DNA of 64,000 nucleotides from Spirodela intermedia (taxonomy: Eukaryota; Streptophyta; Magnoliopsida; Alismatales; Araceae). A program made the position numbers and the translations under genes. This document shows positions 53,801-64,000 of this stretch, one piece after another. Each line of letters starts with the position of its first letter. The stretch's first letter is position 1. The notes beneath the pieces were generated by a model. It was not told where the DNA came from, ran no database searches, and saw nothing but the letters and a program-made list of their open reading frames with translations. Location: contig LR746269.1 of NCBI GenBank assembly GCA_902729315.2, positions 10,086,231 through 10,150,230 on the forward strand, given 5' to 3'.

Positions 53801-55214
53801 TCTAGACACTTACGTAGATGGCGGTTTCTCTTGTAGCTCCTCTTGGGAGCACTTTAGAAACCGCTCCTCAAAGACATTTTGGGGAAATCTCATATGGCAT
53901 CCGGCCATCACACCTCGTGTTTCGTTCTTCTGTGGAAGTTCATGCACCGAGGACTACCCACCGACGATCAGTGATTGTCACCGATCAAGAGGTAGAAAGG
54001 AGATGTCATTGTTGCTCCATCACGACGGACGAAAGTATGGAACATCTATTTTTCCATAGTGATATCATTTGTCGAATGTTGGCGTCAACTTCTAGCGAAT
54101 TGGCTTCAATGCAGACCTCTGAGACCACCACTAGAGGTCTTTAGGAGAGTCATTGACTCACCGGCGAGTGTCAAGCTTAGTCCCTTTATCCGTATCTCCA
54201 TAGCATATATGTTATGGGAAATATAGAAGGGGCGTAACTCATCTCGATTTGCAGGCCAAGTGATGCATGTCACGGAGATTATGAGGCACGTAACACAATG
54301 GCTTGAAGTACTCATTCCTTAGTGCCAAACAAAGCGAAATGCTCGCGTTCTGTTTGTGAGGCTTTTGGGCTTTGGGGACTCCATATCATACCTACAGGAC
54401 CTGGACTACTATCCGATCTGTTAGATGGACACCACCGAGGGTTGGGCGTGGAAACTCAGCGTCGATGGAGCATCTCAAGGCAACCACTGGACCATCACGG
54501 AGGAGGAGGTATTTTCGTGATAGTAGGATGCATTCTCTTTGCTTTTGAACTTTTATAATATCTGAACTAATCTTGAGGAGGCTATGGCAATCAGGGATGG
54601 TTTGCTTCTTTGTGAGGAGCAAAATATTACTAATATTATCTTAGAATTTGATTCCAAAGTGTTAGTGGACATGTTCGTGCAGACTCTTGTCCTCATTGGA
54701 GGCTTAAGAATATCTGGGCAGACATCATGCGATGTCGAGGGCGCATCACAACCATTACGCATTAGTTCGAGAATCAGATAGTTGGCGCCCTTGCTATGCA
54801 TGGAGTCAAATTGCGTCGGAGGACAGTCTTCTCTTTTGGCAAGACATGCCCTTTGCAGCCGAGGTGCTCATAGACTTGGCGACTTCGGCATACCCTCTTT
54901 ATGCATACACCGCTTCACTACGGCCCCTCCACGGCGGTGTGTATTACTGGAGGAGATCAGGGGTGGTTACTATTGGCGCTGAAGACCACAATAGAGATCA
55001 GGTACATGTTTCCTTTGTTTCTGTTTTAGGTCTATCACAAGCCACAACCATGACATCATCATGGCGCTCATCCCATACCACCGATGTGGAATGCACTTTG
55101 CCTATCAACACAAGGCGGACAACAAGACACATTGTAATCCGCTCGGGTACACTACTTCCAATCATTACAATTCTCATAATCACCTCACATCTATTATCTA
55201 TCACCCTCAAGTAG
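50885..55214 (+). pseudogene. LINE-A5 ORF2, complete domain set
   Basis: All LINE-A ORF2 parts are present. MIPSIIWNC start at 50885; endonuclease to about 51550, with the GDF block near 51283; linker; RT from about 52360 (FRPIGLCSVCYKVVSKIIT), LDMKKAFNRMIEW at 52567 (an insertion of one codon shared with A2 and A6), catalytic FADD at 52882-52893; post-RT MPLHLLAVHEV at 53230 and SFLWDGQ at 53308; zinc-binding RVT domain (CHCCSITTDESMEHLFFHSD) at 54006-54070; RNase H at 54440-54680 (LSVDGAS, AIRDGLLLCEEQNITNIILE). The C-terminal hydrophobic tail stops at 55214. Multiple frameshifts; inactive. Confidence 0.85.
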
Positions 55215-55460
55215 TGAGGACATAGAACTATCAACACATGTTGGCATCTGCCCACTTTTGAACTATAGGTCTATAGCACATCAGACACTGTCAAACTAGT
55301 TGTGAATCGCCAACCTAGCACCTCTCTCAAGATCTCATTAGTACCATCAGCCAGCTTGAACCCATGAGAAGGAAAGGATCTATATCCATAGGATTGACCC
55401 TCTCTCTTCTCTCTCTCTCTCGATTCTCTATTTCTTTCTCCCTCCCTTTCTCTCTTTTTT
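55215..55460 (+). other. LINE-A5 truncated 3' UTR
   Basis: Matches the first part of the A4 3' UTR (TAGTACCATCAGCCAGCTTG and the TC-rich run at 55398-55456), then changes to TTTTTTTAAACCCTAAACCC without an A tail. Confidence 0.75.
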
Positions 55461-55482
55461 TAAACCCTAAACCCTTAACCCC
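55461..55482 (-). repeat. Short telomere-type tract
   Basis: AAACCCTAAACCCTTAACCC between the truncated A5 3' UTR and unit 6. Confidence 0.85.
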
Positions 55483-56005
55483 CTTAGTGGGAGAGTTGCC
55501 ACGGATCCCATAAGAACTCGAGTTAAGCGTGCTTTCGGGTGGGAGCAGTCCACGGATGAGTGACCTCCATGGGAAGTCCCGAATGCGTGTGCATGCATTC
55601 GAGACACTTGCTGTGCATGTGCTGCAAGGCACCGCTGCATGATCGTGCTGCCCAGCCGTGTTATGAACCCTTCCGTCATCATGCCAAGATGCCTTGAGCA
55701 TCAAAGAACATGCCAAGAGGCACCCTTGCCCACCATGCGAAGGTATATGTGGTATCCATCTCACTATGCCAAGGCGCCCAGCGAAGAGCGTGCGAGAGGC
55801 ACCCTACCACCATGCGAGAGGCATATATGTATCCATCTCACCATGCCAAGATACCCCAGCTCCAAAGAATGTGCGAGAGGGCACCCTTGCCACGATGTCG
55901 AGAGGTGCAAGTGGTATCTATCTCCAAAAGAATGTGCTTGAGAGGCACCAAAGTGCTTGGGCGTGTGAAGTATCGGGATGGGTGACCTCACGAAGTTTAG
56001 CTCAA
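55483..56005 (+). mobile_element. 5S rRNA-derived SINE-like unit 6
   Basis: Full 5S head at 55488-55590 (GGGAGAGTTGCC, GGATCCCATAAGAACTC, GTTAAGCGTGCTTTCGGGTG, GGGTGACCTC-like GAGTGACCTCCATGGGAAGT). Middle repeats are at 55640-55940 and the second 5S piece at 55945-56005 (GCTTGGGCGTGTGAAGTATC, GGATGGGTGACCTC). There is no A-rich tail: it runs directly into 5'-truncated LINE-B3. Confidence 0.75.
55497..55590 (+). pseudogene. 5S rRNA-like head sequence (unit 6)
   Basis: Plus-strand copy of the 5S-derived block with box A (GTTAAGCGTGCTTTCGGGTG, with small insertions) and box C (GTGACCTCCATGGGAAGTCC). It is less perfect than at 1340-1425. Confidence 0.8.
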
Positions 56006-57885
56006 GGCACAGCAGCGATCTGAAAATCGGAACCGTCAATGCTGAGCGGTCGAATGGCGGACTGTCGAGATTTTTTCGGCTGGAGATCCCCGGTCCCAAA
56101 GATCGGCGCCGATGCCAGCCGGCACTGCTATTTCAATTGTTGATCTACAGATCACGGACTAGATTTACTAGAGGAAAGGTGCATAGCAGCTGGCGTCGTT
56201 TCCTCGGTTATGGTGTCTATGCTTGCGTCGGCGGAGGGCACCAGCGGGGAGCTTAAATCCGTTTGTTGAAATTGAAATCAGCGGAGCGGATTGATTACGC
56301 AACTTTTGCGGCGCCGTTCTCTCGTGTCGCGATGCCCATGGCGTCATCTGCGTCGAGAAAGCGGCGCAGCAACCGGACAACGGAGGGCAGACGCGCTGGC
56401 TCATGGCGTCCTAGCCCAGATCAGGGCTGAGCTGGAGCAGGCGCGATAGCGAAGCCCGCTGGCGTGGTGGCTCAATCTCGAGTCCAGCCGGCGAGGTTGC
56501 GCGAGACGCGATCGTGCTGGACAAGACCGCGCAGCCCAAGTCGAAGGCCAAAGCTTCTAGGATCCAGCCACCGGCCTAGACTAAACCGCCCAAACCACGC
56601 CCGGCCCGGCCCCCGACCGGGACCCAATGGCCCAGGCTGCTCGGGCCGGACCGCTCGGTCCCAGGCCGAGCTGGCCCAGCACACCCAAGCACAGCCCACC
56701 TAGGCCCCATACCTATTGGCCCAAACCACTGAAACCAGAGCTGCTCAAGCCCGCCAAGCTAACCCAGCCCACCCGGGCCCAAGCCAAGTCTTAGGCCCAG
56801 CGACTAGTAGGACAACAGCCCACTCCTACGTGGCAAATACACTAAGGCGTGAGTTACACCCCACTTATGCTGATGGAATACCGTCACGGGGTCACTGCGA
56901 TGAAGGGGAATGAGAAGCAGTCTCATTTTCTTGAAGGAGGTCTCCCAACTGGCGAGGCCTTCCAATTTTCATTGATAAGGCACTTCTCTACAAAGCGTCC
57001 CCACCTAGATGATATTTATAGGATCTATTTGGCCCCAAGACATTTCAAGGTAAGGTAGTTATCGGTGCTTGTGATTATTGGGCGTCTTTATCCGTTTTGA
57101 GCTCAAGGCTGACTATCGGAAAGCTTGGAGTAGGATCACATGAGAGATTCAAGATACCATTATGCATACATATAGATGGATCCACAGACAGATGGTCTTT
57201 CGAGGAAAACAACCGCACTCCATCCTAGTTTAGATAGGTTTTCCTAGTCTACCAGCACATTTATTCACGCCTAAGGCACTTGAGTCTTTGGCGAATACCA
57301 TAGTACATTTATACACCTAGATCTAGGTGTTAAAATGTTTAACCGTAAGTTATGCAGTATGTGTAGAGATAGACCTCTTAGCCCCCTTGATGCATGATCA
57401 TTGTGCAAAATGGGGATGAGAGGATCTATCAAATAGTTATATATGAGAGACTACCTCATTTTGTACCCATTGCAGTGTTTGGACACACTATCCACACTTG
57501 TCGACATAAGACCACCCCATTATCTTTAGAGTCTACTACGATTTATTTTTCACCTATGTCATATGATGATTATATCAGAGGTAAGGAAGACTACACCTAG
57601 ATGCCCTCCCATCTGAGCTTCGCATGCTCCCTCTCGACCACTGCCGGTCAAACTAGTGTCCCTCCAGCCGGTCTGGGAGAACAACCCCACCTACATTGAT
57701 ATCACATCTTATCTCGAGCATCCACATCCACTAGAAAGGGAAGGAAGATGGTAGTAGGCGAACTCCCCATACCAACAGGTAAGGGAAGGCAGTCAAGACA
57801 TCGAATGTTTTGAGGCTCTAAGTACCTTGATCGAGAAGGCAAACAATGTTCCCATCATAGGGAATAATAACAATGTTCTCTGGGC
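56006..57885 (+). mobile_element. LINE-B copy 3, truncated at both ends (ORF1 only)
   Basis: Starts within ORF1 at the position corresponding to about 41045 of B2 and ends after the zinc knuckle tail at 57885, where it joins LINE-A6 in opposite orientation. Confidence 0.85.
56010..57885 (+). pseudogene. LINE-B3 ORF1 fragment
   Basis: Lacks the first 25-30 codons of ORF1. It contains NRQC-type N-terminal sequence with frame breaks, a shortened Ala/Gln/Pro-rich region (56464-56703, 56716-56913 including QTTETRAAQARQANPAHPGP), a DUF4283-type core near 56900-57330, and the zinc knuckle near 57466-57500, where one codon between the first Cys pair is lost (HFVPIAVFGHTIHTCRHK). That knuckle is therefore damaged in this copy. 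The tail to 57885 matches B0. Confidence 0.72.
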
Positions 57886-60512
57886 GCCCACTCACCATAT
57901 TTGGTTGACACAAAAGAACCTAGCACTGATGGTGTGGTCCTCATCCTCCAAACGAGTTTCTTTTGAAGTATGTTGAGTACATCTTGAGAGCGAATACCTA
58001 GGCCACCCTCATCCGTAGGTTGACATGCTTTCTCCCAAGAAACTTCGGCGTTGGCAACGAGGTCCCTCAAGTTGTCCATCCCAAAGGAAGGGCGTGCATA
58101 TCCGTCTAATAGCGTAAGGCGATTATGCAGTACCTCATGGACTGCCAAAGGTGTAATGGCATGCTCATGAGGACATGGCGTATCAAGCTGAATCCGTCCT
58201 CCGAGGGGATAGAAGCTGTAACTTCCATCCCGCTAGTTTCTTCCTCAACTTCCCCACTAGAGCGTCAAAATAGTGTATGCGCCTGGCGAGGAAGATAAGA
58301 CATCCTAGATAGTCAAAAGGTAGGTGTCCACGAGAGAACCCTATTAGGCCTTGGATGCGTCGTATGGTCCCTATGGGGTAGAAGGGCCTACTATGAAGCT
58401 ACTCTTTGAGGCATTGGCGAGTTGACCTGCAGCTTCGCTCATACCTCGAGATAATACTCATGAGCCCTCTATTAGATCTCTCACATCCATTGAGGAAGAG
58501 TATCGCATCATCAGCAAAGAGAGTGTGAGATGATCGGACAACCCCTCTTGAGTAATATGGTGGATAAATCCTTGATTGATCGCTTGGGTGAGGATCGTGA
58601 GGACTTCTTGACCAAGATGAAGAGGGTGGGTGATAATGGATAATACATCGTAGACCTCTACGTGGCCGTGAAGAATGGTGTAGAGCTATCATTCACCAAT
58701 AAAGAAAGTGATTCTCCTAACACATGCATCGACTAAGTCAATGAAGTCGTCGGTGAACCCAAAGCATCTAAGAACCTTTATGAGGAAACTCCACTCTATC
58801 ATCCTATTAAAAGCCTTTTTCATGTCTAATTTGATGATAATATTGGAGCCTCGGCAGTCATGGCTAAGGGACTGTGCTAGTTCATGTACTAACATGATGT
58901 TATCGTGAATGTACCGTCCCTTGACAAATCCGCATTGCTCGGAGATATAAGTCTATCAAAGAAACTACTCAATCTACGTGTAATGATCTTAGATACAACT
59001 TTATAACACCGTTACATAAAGCTGATAGGTGAAAGTCTCTAAATGAGGTTGGGGTAGTCACCTTTGGTATAAGTGCAAGGAAGGTAGCCTTCCAACTTCG
59101 TGTAAAGACTTTCGATGAAAGATTTCCTTGATAGCCTGGATGAGATCAGTGCCAGCGATATCCCAACAAGAAATGTAAAATCAGCTGGGAAACCATTGGG
59201 CCGGGTGCACAATGTCTGCTCATAGAAAACTACTTCCTTGATCTCTTCTCTTGTGGGTATGGCGTCGTGAGAGAGTTCTCATGGTGAGTGACCAATGATG
59301 GGATCGAAGTGAGCATATCATCAGAAATCTCAATGGTGAGAGGTTAAGAGAGTGCGAAAGTACTCAACCCCTACCTCTGTATGCAGGAAAGGTCCTGATT
59401 ATATGTCTCTAAAGAGAGGTATAATCTGAGCGTGGCGATGGCGACGAGGCATGAAAAGAAACAAGTGTTTCTATCACCCTCTTGTAACAACTAGATGCAT
59501 GATTTTTGGAGATAGAATAACTCTTATCATCGCACAACCTCATCAAGTTGGTCGCTCACTCTACTCCTCCTTTTCCAAGTAGCATCTGAATATCTAGCTT
59601 GCAGTAGTCTTTCAACTTCTGCTAACTCTTTTTGTAATGCATCAACCTGGTATGAACATTCCCATAGATATGTCGGTTCCACCATTTAAAGTGGAGTTTG
59701 AGATTCTTTAACCTATAGCTAAGGTTCTCCATAGGAGAATCGAGATATGTCGTGAGTGATTCCGTCGAAACTCTTAAAGTCTTTATGTTGGAGCCACATG
59801 ATCTAAAATCTGAAGGAGGGTCGTAGGTGCTCATACTCTGTTTAGGGAGTATGAGGATGAGGTGTGATCTGACCTATAGCGGGGTAATATCGTGACTAAT
59901 ATGGGATGTCGCACCATGGTGATGATGTTGATGAAACAGCGTCGATACACTCATAAATCAAAGCGTCCTCTCGATTGTTACTCCACGTCCATGCCTCACG
60001 ATGTAGGTGGCTCAATAAGAGATAAAAAATACAGTCATTGAACATCTCCATATTCGGGCCTAGGGATTAGCCCACCTTGGCGTTCACTAGTATTACGAAC
60101 AGTTGAAGTCACACTGCTAGATACCAAGGAGACTCAACTAGTGTAGGGTAGTCCCTCACGTCTGAACTAGATCTGCCCAAAGAGTTTCTCTTTCTTGGAT
60201 CTATGTGATGCATAGATGACGAAGGTGAACTCTTGGGTGAGATCTCGAACCATCATAGTGATATGCTAGGATCCCTCAACTAACAACTCCATAGAGTATG
60301 GTCTAGTCCAAAAGAGCCAAATATGATTAGTGGGATTGGGTAAAATGATCCATACCTAACTGCCTAAGTAAGGGTTGGATACGATCTGATGATATCATAG
60401 GCTCAATGAGGCCTACTATACCTAGTCGATCTTGTCGAGATAAGGCTAGCTATATAGAATTGGGTTTGAGGTTGCTTATACCTCGACAATTCCATATAAT
60501 GCTAGGTATCAT
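57885..60512 (-). pseudogene. LINE-A6 ORF2: endonuclease and RT, 3' truncated
   Basis: Start at 60512, three bases after the ORF1 stop. Endonuclease blocks are at 60400-60060, the linker DSPMENLSYRLKNLKLHFKW at 59760-59695. RT blocks: FRDFRPISL-like at 59050, VHELAQSLSHDCRGSNIII at 58890, LDMKKAFNRMIEW at 58830-58790, catalytic FADD at 58518-58507. SFLWDG lies near 58095. Ends at 57885, so zinc-binding and RNase H parts are missing. The extra codon in FNRMIEW is shared with A2 and A5. Confidence 0.82.
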
Positions 60513-60515
60513 GAT

Positions 60516-63295
60516 CTAATGAGTGGCCCCACGAGTCCTAGATCTCGTGGAGTAAGGTGGCGTCTAGTGAATCGTGTGGTCCTAACCTCCGTCGATAACC
60601 CTCCTCTAAATAGGTAGTCTCAATGTAGTCTGAGCTACCATCCTCATGGTACTAATCGTATGGCCACTAGTATCATGAGCACTAGATGAGGAGGATGGGT
60701 GTGGTGCTTGGCGATTAGTTAAGCACTGTCTTCTATCGGGGCTCTCTCTAGAATCAGCGGGTGGTGGATCAAGTCTAGGAAACTGATTTGGCGGGTGTAG
60801 TAGGGGAGAGGGGAGGTATAAGAATCAGAGCGAGGGGCTACGTAAGATGTACTAATAGGAAGTATGCTGGGGTAGGCCCTCCTAGTAGATCATCGGCGAG
60901 GATTTGAGGGGATGGATAGTGCCCAAGCCTATACCCTCAAAGAAAGGGGTAGACCTTGGTGGGTGGGGACTAAGAGGTGAAGGACTCCTACTCGTGGGGA
61001 AGAGTGAATGGGCAGGGAGGCTGGGTGGTGGAGAGACACTAATGGATGGAGTGGGGTGGGTGAGTATAAGAGGTTGGATAGCCGGGGATCTAGTATGTGG
61101 GGTTTGACTAGATGAGTCCCTCGTAGTGGGGATGCTAGCCCTTTGGAAGGCCTAGTTCCCCTCTGTGCAGGTCCCTCAAAGTCTCTCTCATCTAAAGCCT
61201 CTAAGACCTCGAAGGTGTTTGAGGTTAGGGGTTTCTTTCCCTTGCCTAAAGGGAAGGTGTAGCCTCTCGTGTTCCTTTCTTTCCTCTTGTGTGGATGGAA
61301 GAAGGCGTTCAGCTGCCGGCTTTCACCGTGCATGTTGTGTCTCAATTAGTGACCTAGGCATTTCTGTGCCTTTCGAGGTAAGGGAGGTGGAGCCGCCATA
61401 GGGGCAGTCGACCTCTGAGGATGGCGAGCACTCTGAGCATCCTTTCTCATTTCGACAAGGTAATCGTCATATGAGATCGGTACTAAGAAGGCTCGTGTGG
61501 TGCTTGTGGTATACTTGCCTTCGGCGACATGTGCTAGCAGTGTGGCCCAAGATAGCACAATGTGTGCAGAAATATGGTAATCTCTCATAAATGATAGGCT
61601 GATAAAGCTCATCATCTCCACTACATATAACGAGAGTCCTCTGTAGAGGGCCATTAGGTCCACCTATATACAAACTTCGTGCGTATCTGGCTGGTTGAAC
61701 ATTTTTATGCAGGTCAAGGTATATGAATGTTCCCACATTGCCAAAGACTTAAGTGCCTTTGGCGTAAATAAATGGGCAGGTAGGCCAAGGAAGCCCACCC
61801 ATAATGGAACCACATGAGACTGATGTGCTCGATACCTATGTGGTGCATGGTGTCCATCTGTGGTATGGAGGTAGACTCCCTATTGTCCAAGTGGGTTGGC
61901 TCCATGCTGTGATAATTAAGCTTCTAGCTCAAAGCGGATATATATGCTACGATAGTCTCGAGCTCCGATGGAGACTTCGGCCCTGAAAATTTCAAGTGCT
62001 AAGTAAATCTTCTCTATGTCACCTATGGTTGGTCATTTCGTAGTGAAACGACCAACTAAGGTATATTGGAATGTGGCTGCCATCTAGGAGACCTCCTCAT
62101 AAGTAAAAGCTATTGTCCTCTTCCCATCATCCTCGCTATAGCTTCGTACTAGGATAGTGGTATCATAGAATGGGAATAGTACGGCCTTGCGGTTCTTGTG
62201 ATATCACGATGCGTGTGGAGGGACAGGGGTCTAGACACTCGTTAGCCCATGATAAATGTCCGATGGGCATAGTCGGGTTTGGCCTATGGGGCACAATAGA
62301 GTCTAGCCCACTAGGTGTAGATATATTGTGCCCAAGGGATGTGTTTGGGGCCAATATTGAGGTCTCAACTAGTGCTGGAATCCTAGTTGGTTCGAGAGGC
62401 TTGTGCGAGAGCCTAAGGGCCCCTATAGGTAAAGGTAAAACCGGCTCAATTTGTTGACTCGGGGTAGGCCTAGAGGATGTGGCGAGGGTGGGCGTAAAAG
62501 TCGGCGTCCTATCTTCTTTTGGGCGTAGGCTTTGCCTAGTTGGGCAAGAGCTTGGACTGTGCAGCTGAGCGGCTGCTCGGGCTCGGCACAGCCACACTGG
62601 CCTAGGCGGTCGTCTGAGCGGCGCAGCCTGGCTGGGCTGGGTCGGCATAGCTGAGCTAAGCGGCCTCGAGATGGCTACAGGCGGCTCAGCTCTAGCCACC
62701 TTGCGGAGGCTTCGCGAGCAGCGCATGCGGTGCCGGTGGCGGGCTCGACGCGTGATGGCGTAGGGTTCCGTGCGATGCCATCGTCGCGGTGTTTGGCGTT
62801 GATGGCGTCGGTAGCGTCCCAGCGAGGCATCGGCGATCGCAAAAGTTGCGGCACCTTTATGGCCACGTGATCCCTCTGTTGATCTCAAGATCAGCGGTTG
62901 GATCAAGTTGGCGTTATGGCGTGACCGTCGAGGCAGTGCCTCGATAGCGGCTGTTGAGGCCTTTATAGCGGCTGATTCCGACCATTGATCATACGATCTA
63001 TGGTTAGATCGAAGGTGGCCTCTTCGCTGCCGTCGCCTCGTGCACGGAAGGAGAGTAGGCGGCGTCCACTGCTGTCCCCTCGATTCGGGCCTCGGGAAGG
63101 CGCCGGCTGATGTCGAATCACGGGCGTCCGTGGTTCGACCGTTCAGCTCATTACGGCCGTCTCCTCGGTCACATAAACGGCGGAGGAGCGAGGGAGGCTG
63201 TTCTGCCACATATGCGGCCTTCGTTACTTCGCATTCGTCGGGCAAGTTTTCATTTAGGCGGCGGAGGTCACCGATGAAATCTATGAGCTACTCAT
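60516..63295 (-). pseudogene. LINE-A6 ORF1 (DUF4283, CCHC knuckle), longest open N-terminus
   Basis: ATG at 63295, then a TAG after MSSS as in A2. The frame 63245-62163 is the longest open frame of the window (360 codons) and covers the whole N-terminal region: Arg/Ser/Pro-rich, basic, with ARAEPPVAISRPLSS and IEPVLPLPIGALRLSHKPLE, no known domain. After the TAG-ATG near 62092 come the DUF4283 core (61905-61714, WASLAYLPIYLRQRHLSLWQ in a shifted frame) and the knuckle CTHCAILGHTASTC at 61573-61528. The C-terminal 138 codons are open at 61345-60929. The stop lies at 60518-60516. Basic N-terminal regions of LINE ORF1 proteins usually help RNA binding; that role is inferred here. Confidence 0.78.
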
Positions 63296-63616
63296 CAGCT
63301 AAGCATCAAATAAAATTGATATAGAAGAAAATGGTAAGCGAGGCAAATACAATTCTATTGAACTAAAAATAATGAAATTTCACCCGATCAATAGAAAGAT
63401 ATTACCTTTGGAGTGAACTTTCGGAAGTTTACCTTAGCGATGAGAAGTGCGAAACAAAGGCTTTAATCCACCGTTTTCGATGCGTAATAGCTCGAAACCG
63501 ATAGTTGTTGGCCTTCGAATCGAATGGAAAAAGTTTCAGCGTGATCGAGGTCACATAAAGGAGATCTCACCATTTGCACTGATCATGAGGAGAAAGCTCT
63601 CATGAGGAGAGAAAAA

Positions 63617-63675
63617 GTTTAGGGTTTAGGGTTTAGGGTTTAGGGTTTAGGATTTAAGGTTTAGGGTTTAGGGTT
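63617..63675 (+). repeat. Telomere-type tract with variant units (copy of 22091-22153)
   Basis: Same GGATTT-AAGG variant at the same place and the same flanks (LINE-A 5' end, LINE-B 3' end), so it was copied as part of a larger block. Confidence 0.95.
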
Positions 63676-64000
63676 TTTCAATAAATGAAAATTCGATTAT
63701 ATTGATGTTGAGATAATGTTTATCCTTAGGCTTCATACATAAGATCTAGGGAAGACAAGAGATAGCTCAATTTGAAAAGTGGTAAGTGAAAGATGAAGTG
63801 GTAGATGCGGTCGTGGTTGATCATCTCGGTTGAAATTGTTGCGAAATCCTCGATTCACGGTGAGAGGATAAATGTGTGGTTGTGGTGCTACGTCGCCAAG
63901 TCGTGTGTGCTGGCTGGGGGTTAGCCAAGCGATCCGCCACTATCGAGGCGGCAGTCTTTGTGTTAGCCATATCGAAGTGATGGCATAGCGATCTGCTCCA
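63676..64000 (-). mobile_element. LINE-B copy 4, 3' end only (continues past the window)
   Basis: Matches 22154-22470 of B1 (TTTTTCAATAAATGAAAATT start, GCTTCATACATAAGATCTAG), covering 3' UTR and the end of ORF2. It includes a few small insertions relative to B1. Confidence 0.85.

Larger units (their letters stand above)
47816..55460 (+). mobile_element. LINE-A copy 5, longest copy (3' UTR truncated)
   Basis: 5' UTR 47816-48134, ORF1 48135-50881, ORF2 50885-55214. The 3' UTR is cut in its TC-rich tract at about 55456, lacking about 700 bases present in A3/A4. It is uninterrupted at the site where A1 carries the LTR element (about 48960). Confidence 0.88.
1871..63612. repeat. Giant imperfect palindrome, centre about 35.1-35.2 kb
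   Basis: The left arm (1871-35170) read in reverse complement matches the right arm (35180-63612) element by element. Pairs are A1/A6, B0/B3, A2/A5, B1/B2, 5S unit 29341/40025, A3/A4 and telomere tracts 34339/35702. Paired landmarks sum to about 69900-70350 between 14.9 and 55 kb. Two large asymmetries exist: the LTR element at 2924-10025 is only in the left arm, and about 2.6 kb present at 54976-57585 is missing at 14905. Homology stops at the 5' ends of A1 and A6: outside these the left flank is a LINE-A fragment and 5S units, while the right flank is a telomere tract and LINE-B. Confidence 0.9.
57885..63612 (-). mobile_element. LINE-A copy 6, 3' truncated
   Basis: 5' end at 63612, ORF1 63295-60516, ORF2 60512-57885. 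Truncated after the RT at the same base as A1. A near-identical direct repeat of 16370-22088 (A2). Confidence 0.88.

Noticed and set aside
62163-63245. 360-codon open frame as a host gene
   Set aside because: It lies exactly in the N-terminal ORF1 region of LINE-A6, and its counterparts in A1, A2 and A5 are broken; no host-type domain.
1-64000. CRISPR array, bacterial operon or viral genome
   Set aside because: Spaced repeats are telomere tracts and 5S units, not CRISPR; there are no prokaryotic gene clusters, and all enzymes belong to LINEs of plant type.

Overview
The window is repeat-only DNA from a flowering plant. The evidence is Arabidopsis-type telomere repeats (TTTAGGG/CCCTAAA), plant L1-clade LINEs with a DUF4283 plus CCHC ORF1 and an endonuclease/RT/RNase H ORF2, an Athila/Tat-like gag, and sequence clearly derived from plant 5S rRNA. 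No host gene, tRNA or intact rRNA gene was found. The species cannot be fixed. The setting looks like heterochromatin built from old chromosome ends: subtelomere, or a fused or internalised telomere.

Layout: 1-1430, three 5S-derived units on the minus strand separated by short telomere tracts. 1486-1842, a LINE-A 3' fragment (-). 1871-14592, LINE-A1 (+), split by a 7.1-kb gag-only LTR element at 2924-10025 with a 5-bp target duplication. 14592-14905, a LINE-B fragment (-). 14905-22088, LINE-A2 (-). 22091-22153, telomere tract. 22154-29330, LINE-B1 (-). 29341-29922, 5S unit. 29923-29980, telomere. 29981-34338, LINE-A3 (-). 34339-34456, telomere (TTTAGGG). 34457-35701, palindromic core. 35702-35804, telomere (CCCTAAA strand). 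35806-39940, LINE-A4 (+). 39941-40024, telomere. 40025-40601, 5S unit. 40612-47758, LINE-B2 (+). 47759-47815, telomere. 47816-55460, LINE-A5 (+). 55461-55482, telomere. 55483-56005, 5S unit. 56006-57885, LINE-B3 (+). 57885-63612, LINE-A6 (-). 63617-63675, telomere. 63676-64000, 3' end of LINE-B4 (-).

The window is therefore one giant imperfect palindrome. Its centre is at about 35.1-35.2 kb and its arms run out to about 1.87 kb and 63.6 kb. Telomere tracts in both arms point their G-rich strand toward the centre, as at an end-to-end (sister-chromatid) fusion. In each arm the LINEs and 5S units nearest the centre stand head to tail, with 5' ends toward the centre and A-rich 3' ends joined to CCCTAAA tracts. 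This polarity is what is expected if reverse transcription was primed on the G-strand of a chromosome end, as known for insect HeT-A/TART and Chlorella Zepp. My main inference is that LINE-A, LINE-B and a 5S-derived SINE-like element repeatedly attached to telomeres of this plant, that telomerase re-capped them, and that a fusion then made the palindrome. The left-arm-only LTR element and a left-arm-only 2.6-kb deletion show that the arms have evolved apart.

Every LINE reading frame is broken by stops and small indels, many in homopolymers or CG/CTG contexts. Part of this decay may be long-read consensus error, so gene integrity should be judged with caution. Coordinates of element ends come from reading copies against each other and are good to about 10-30 bases.
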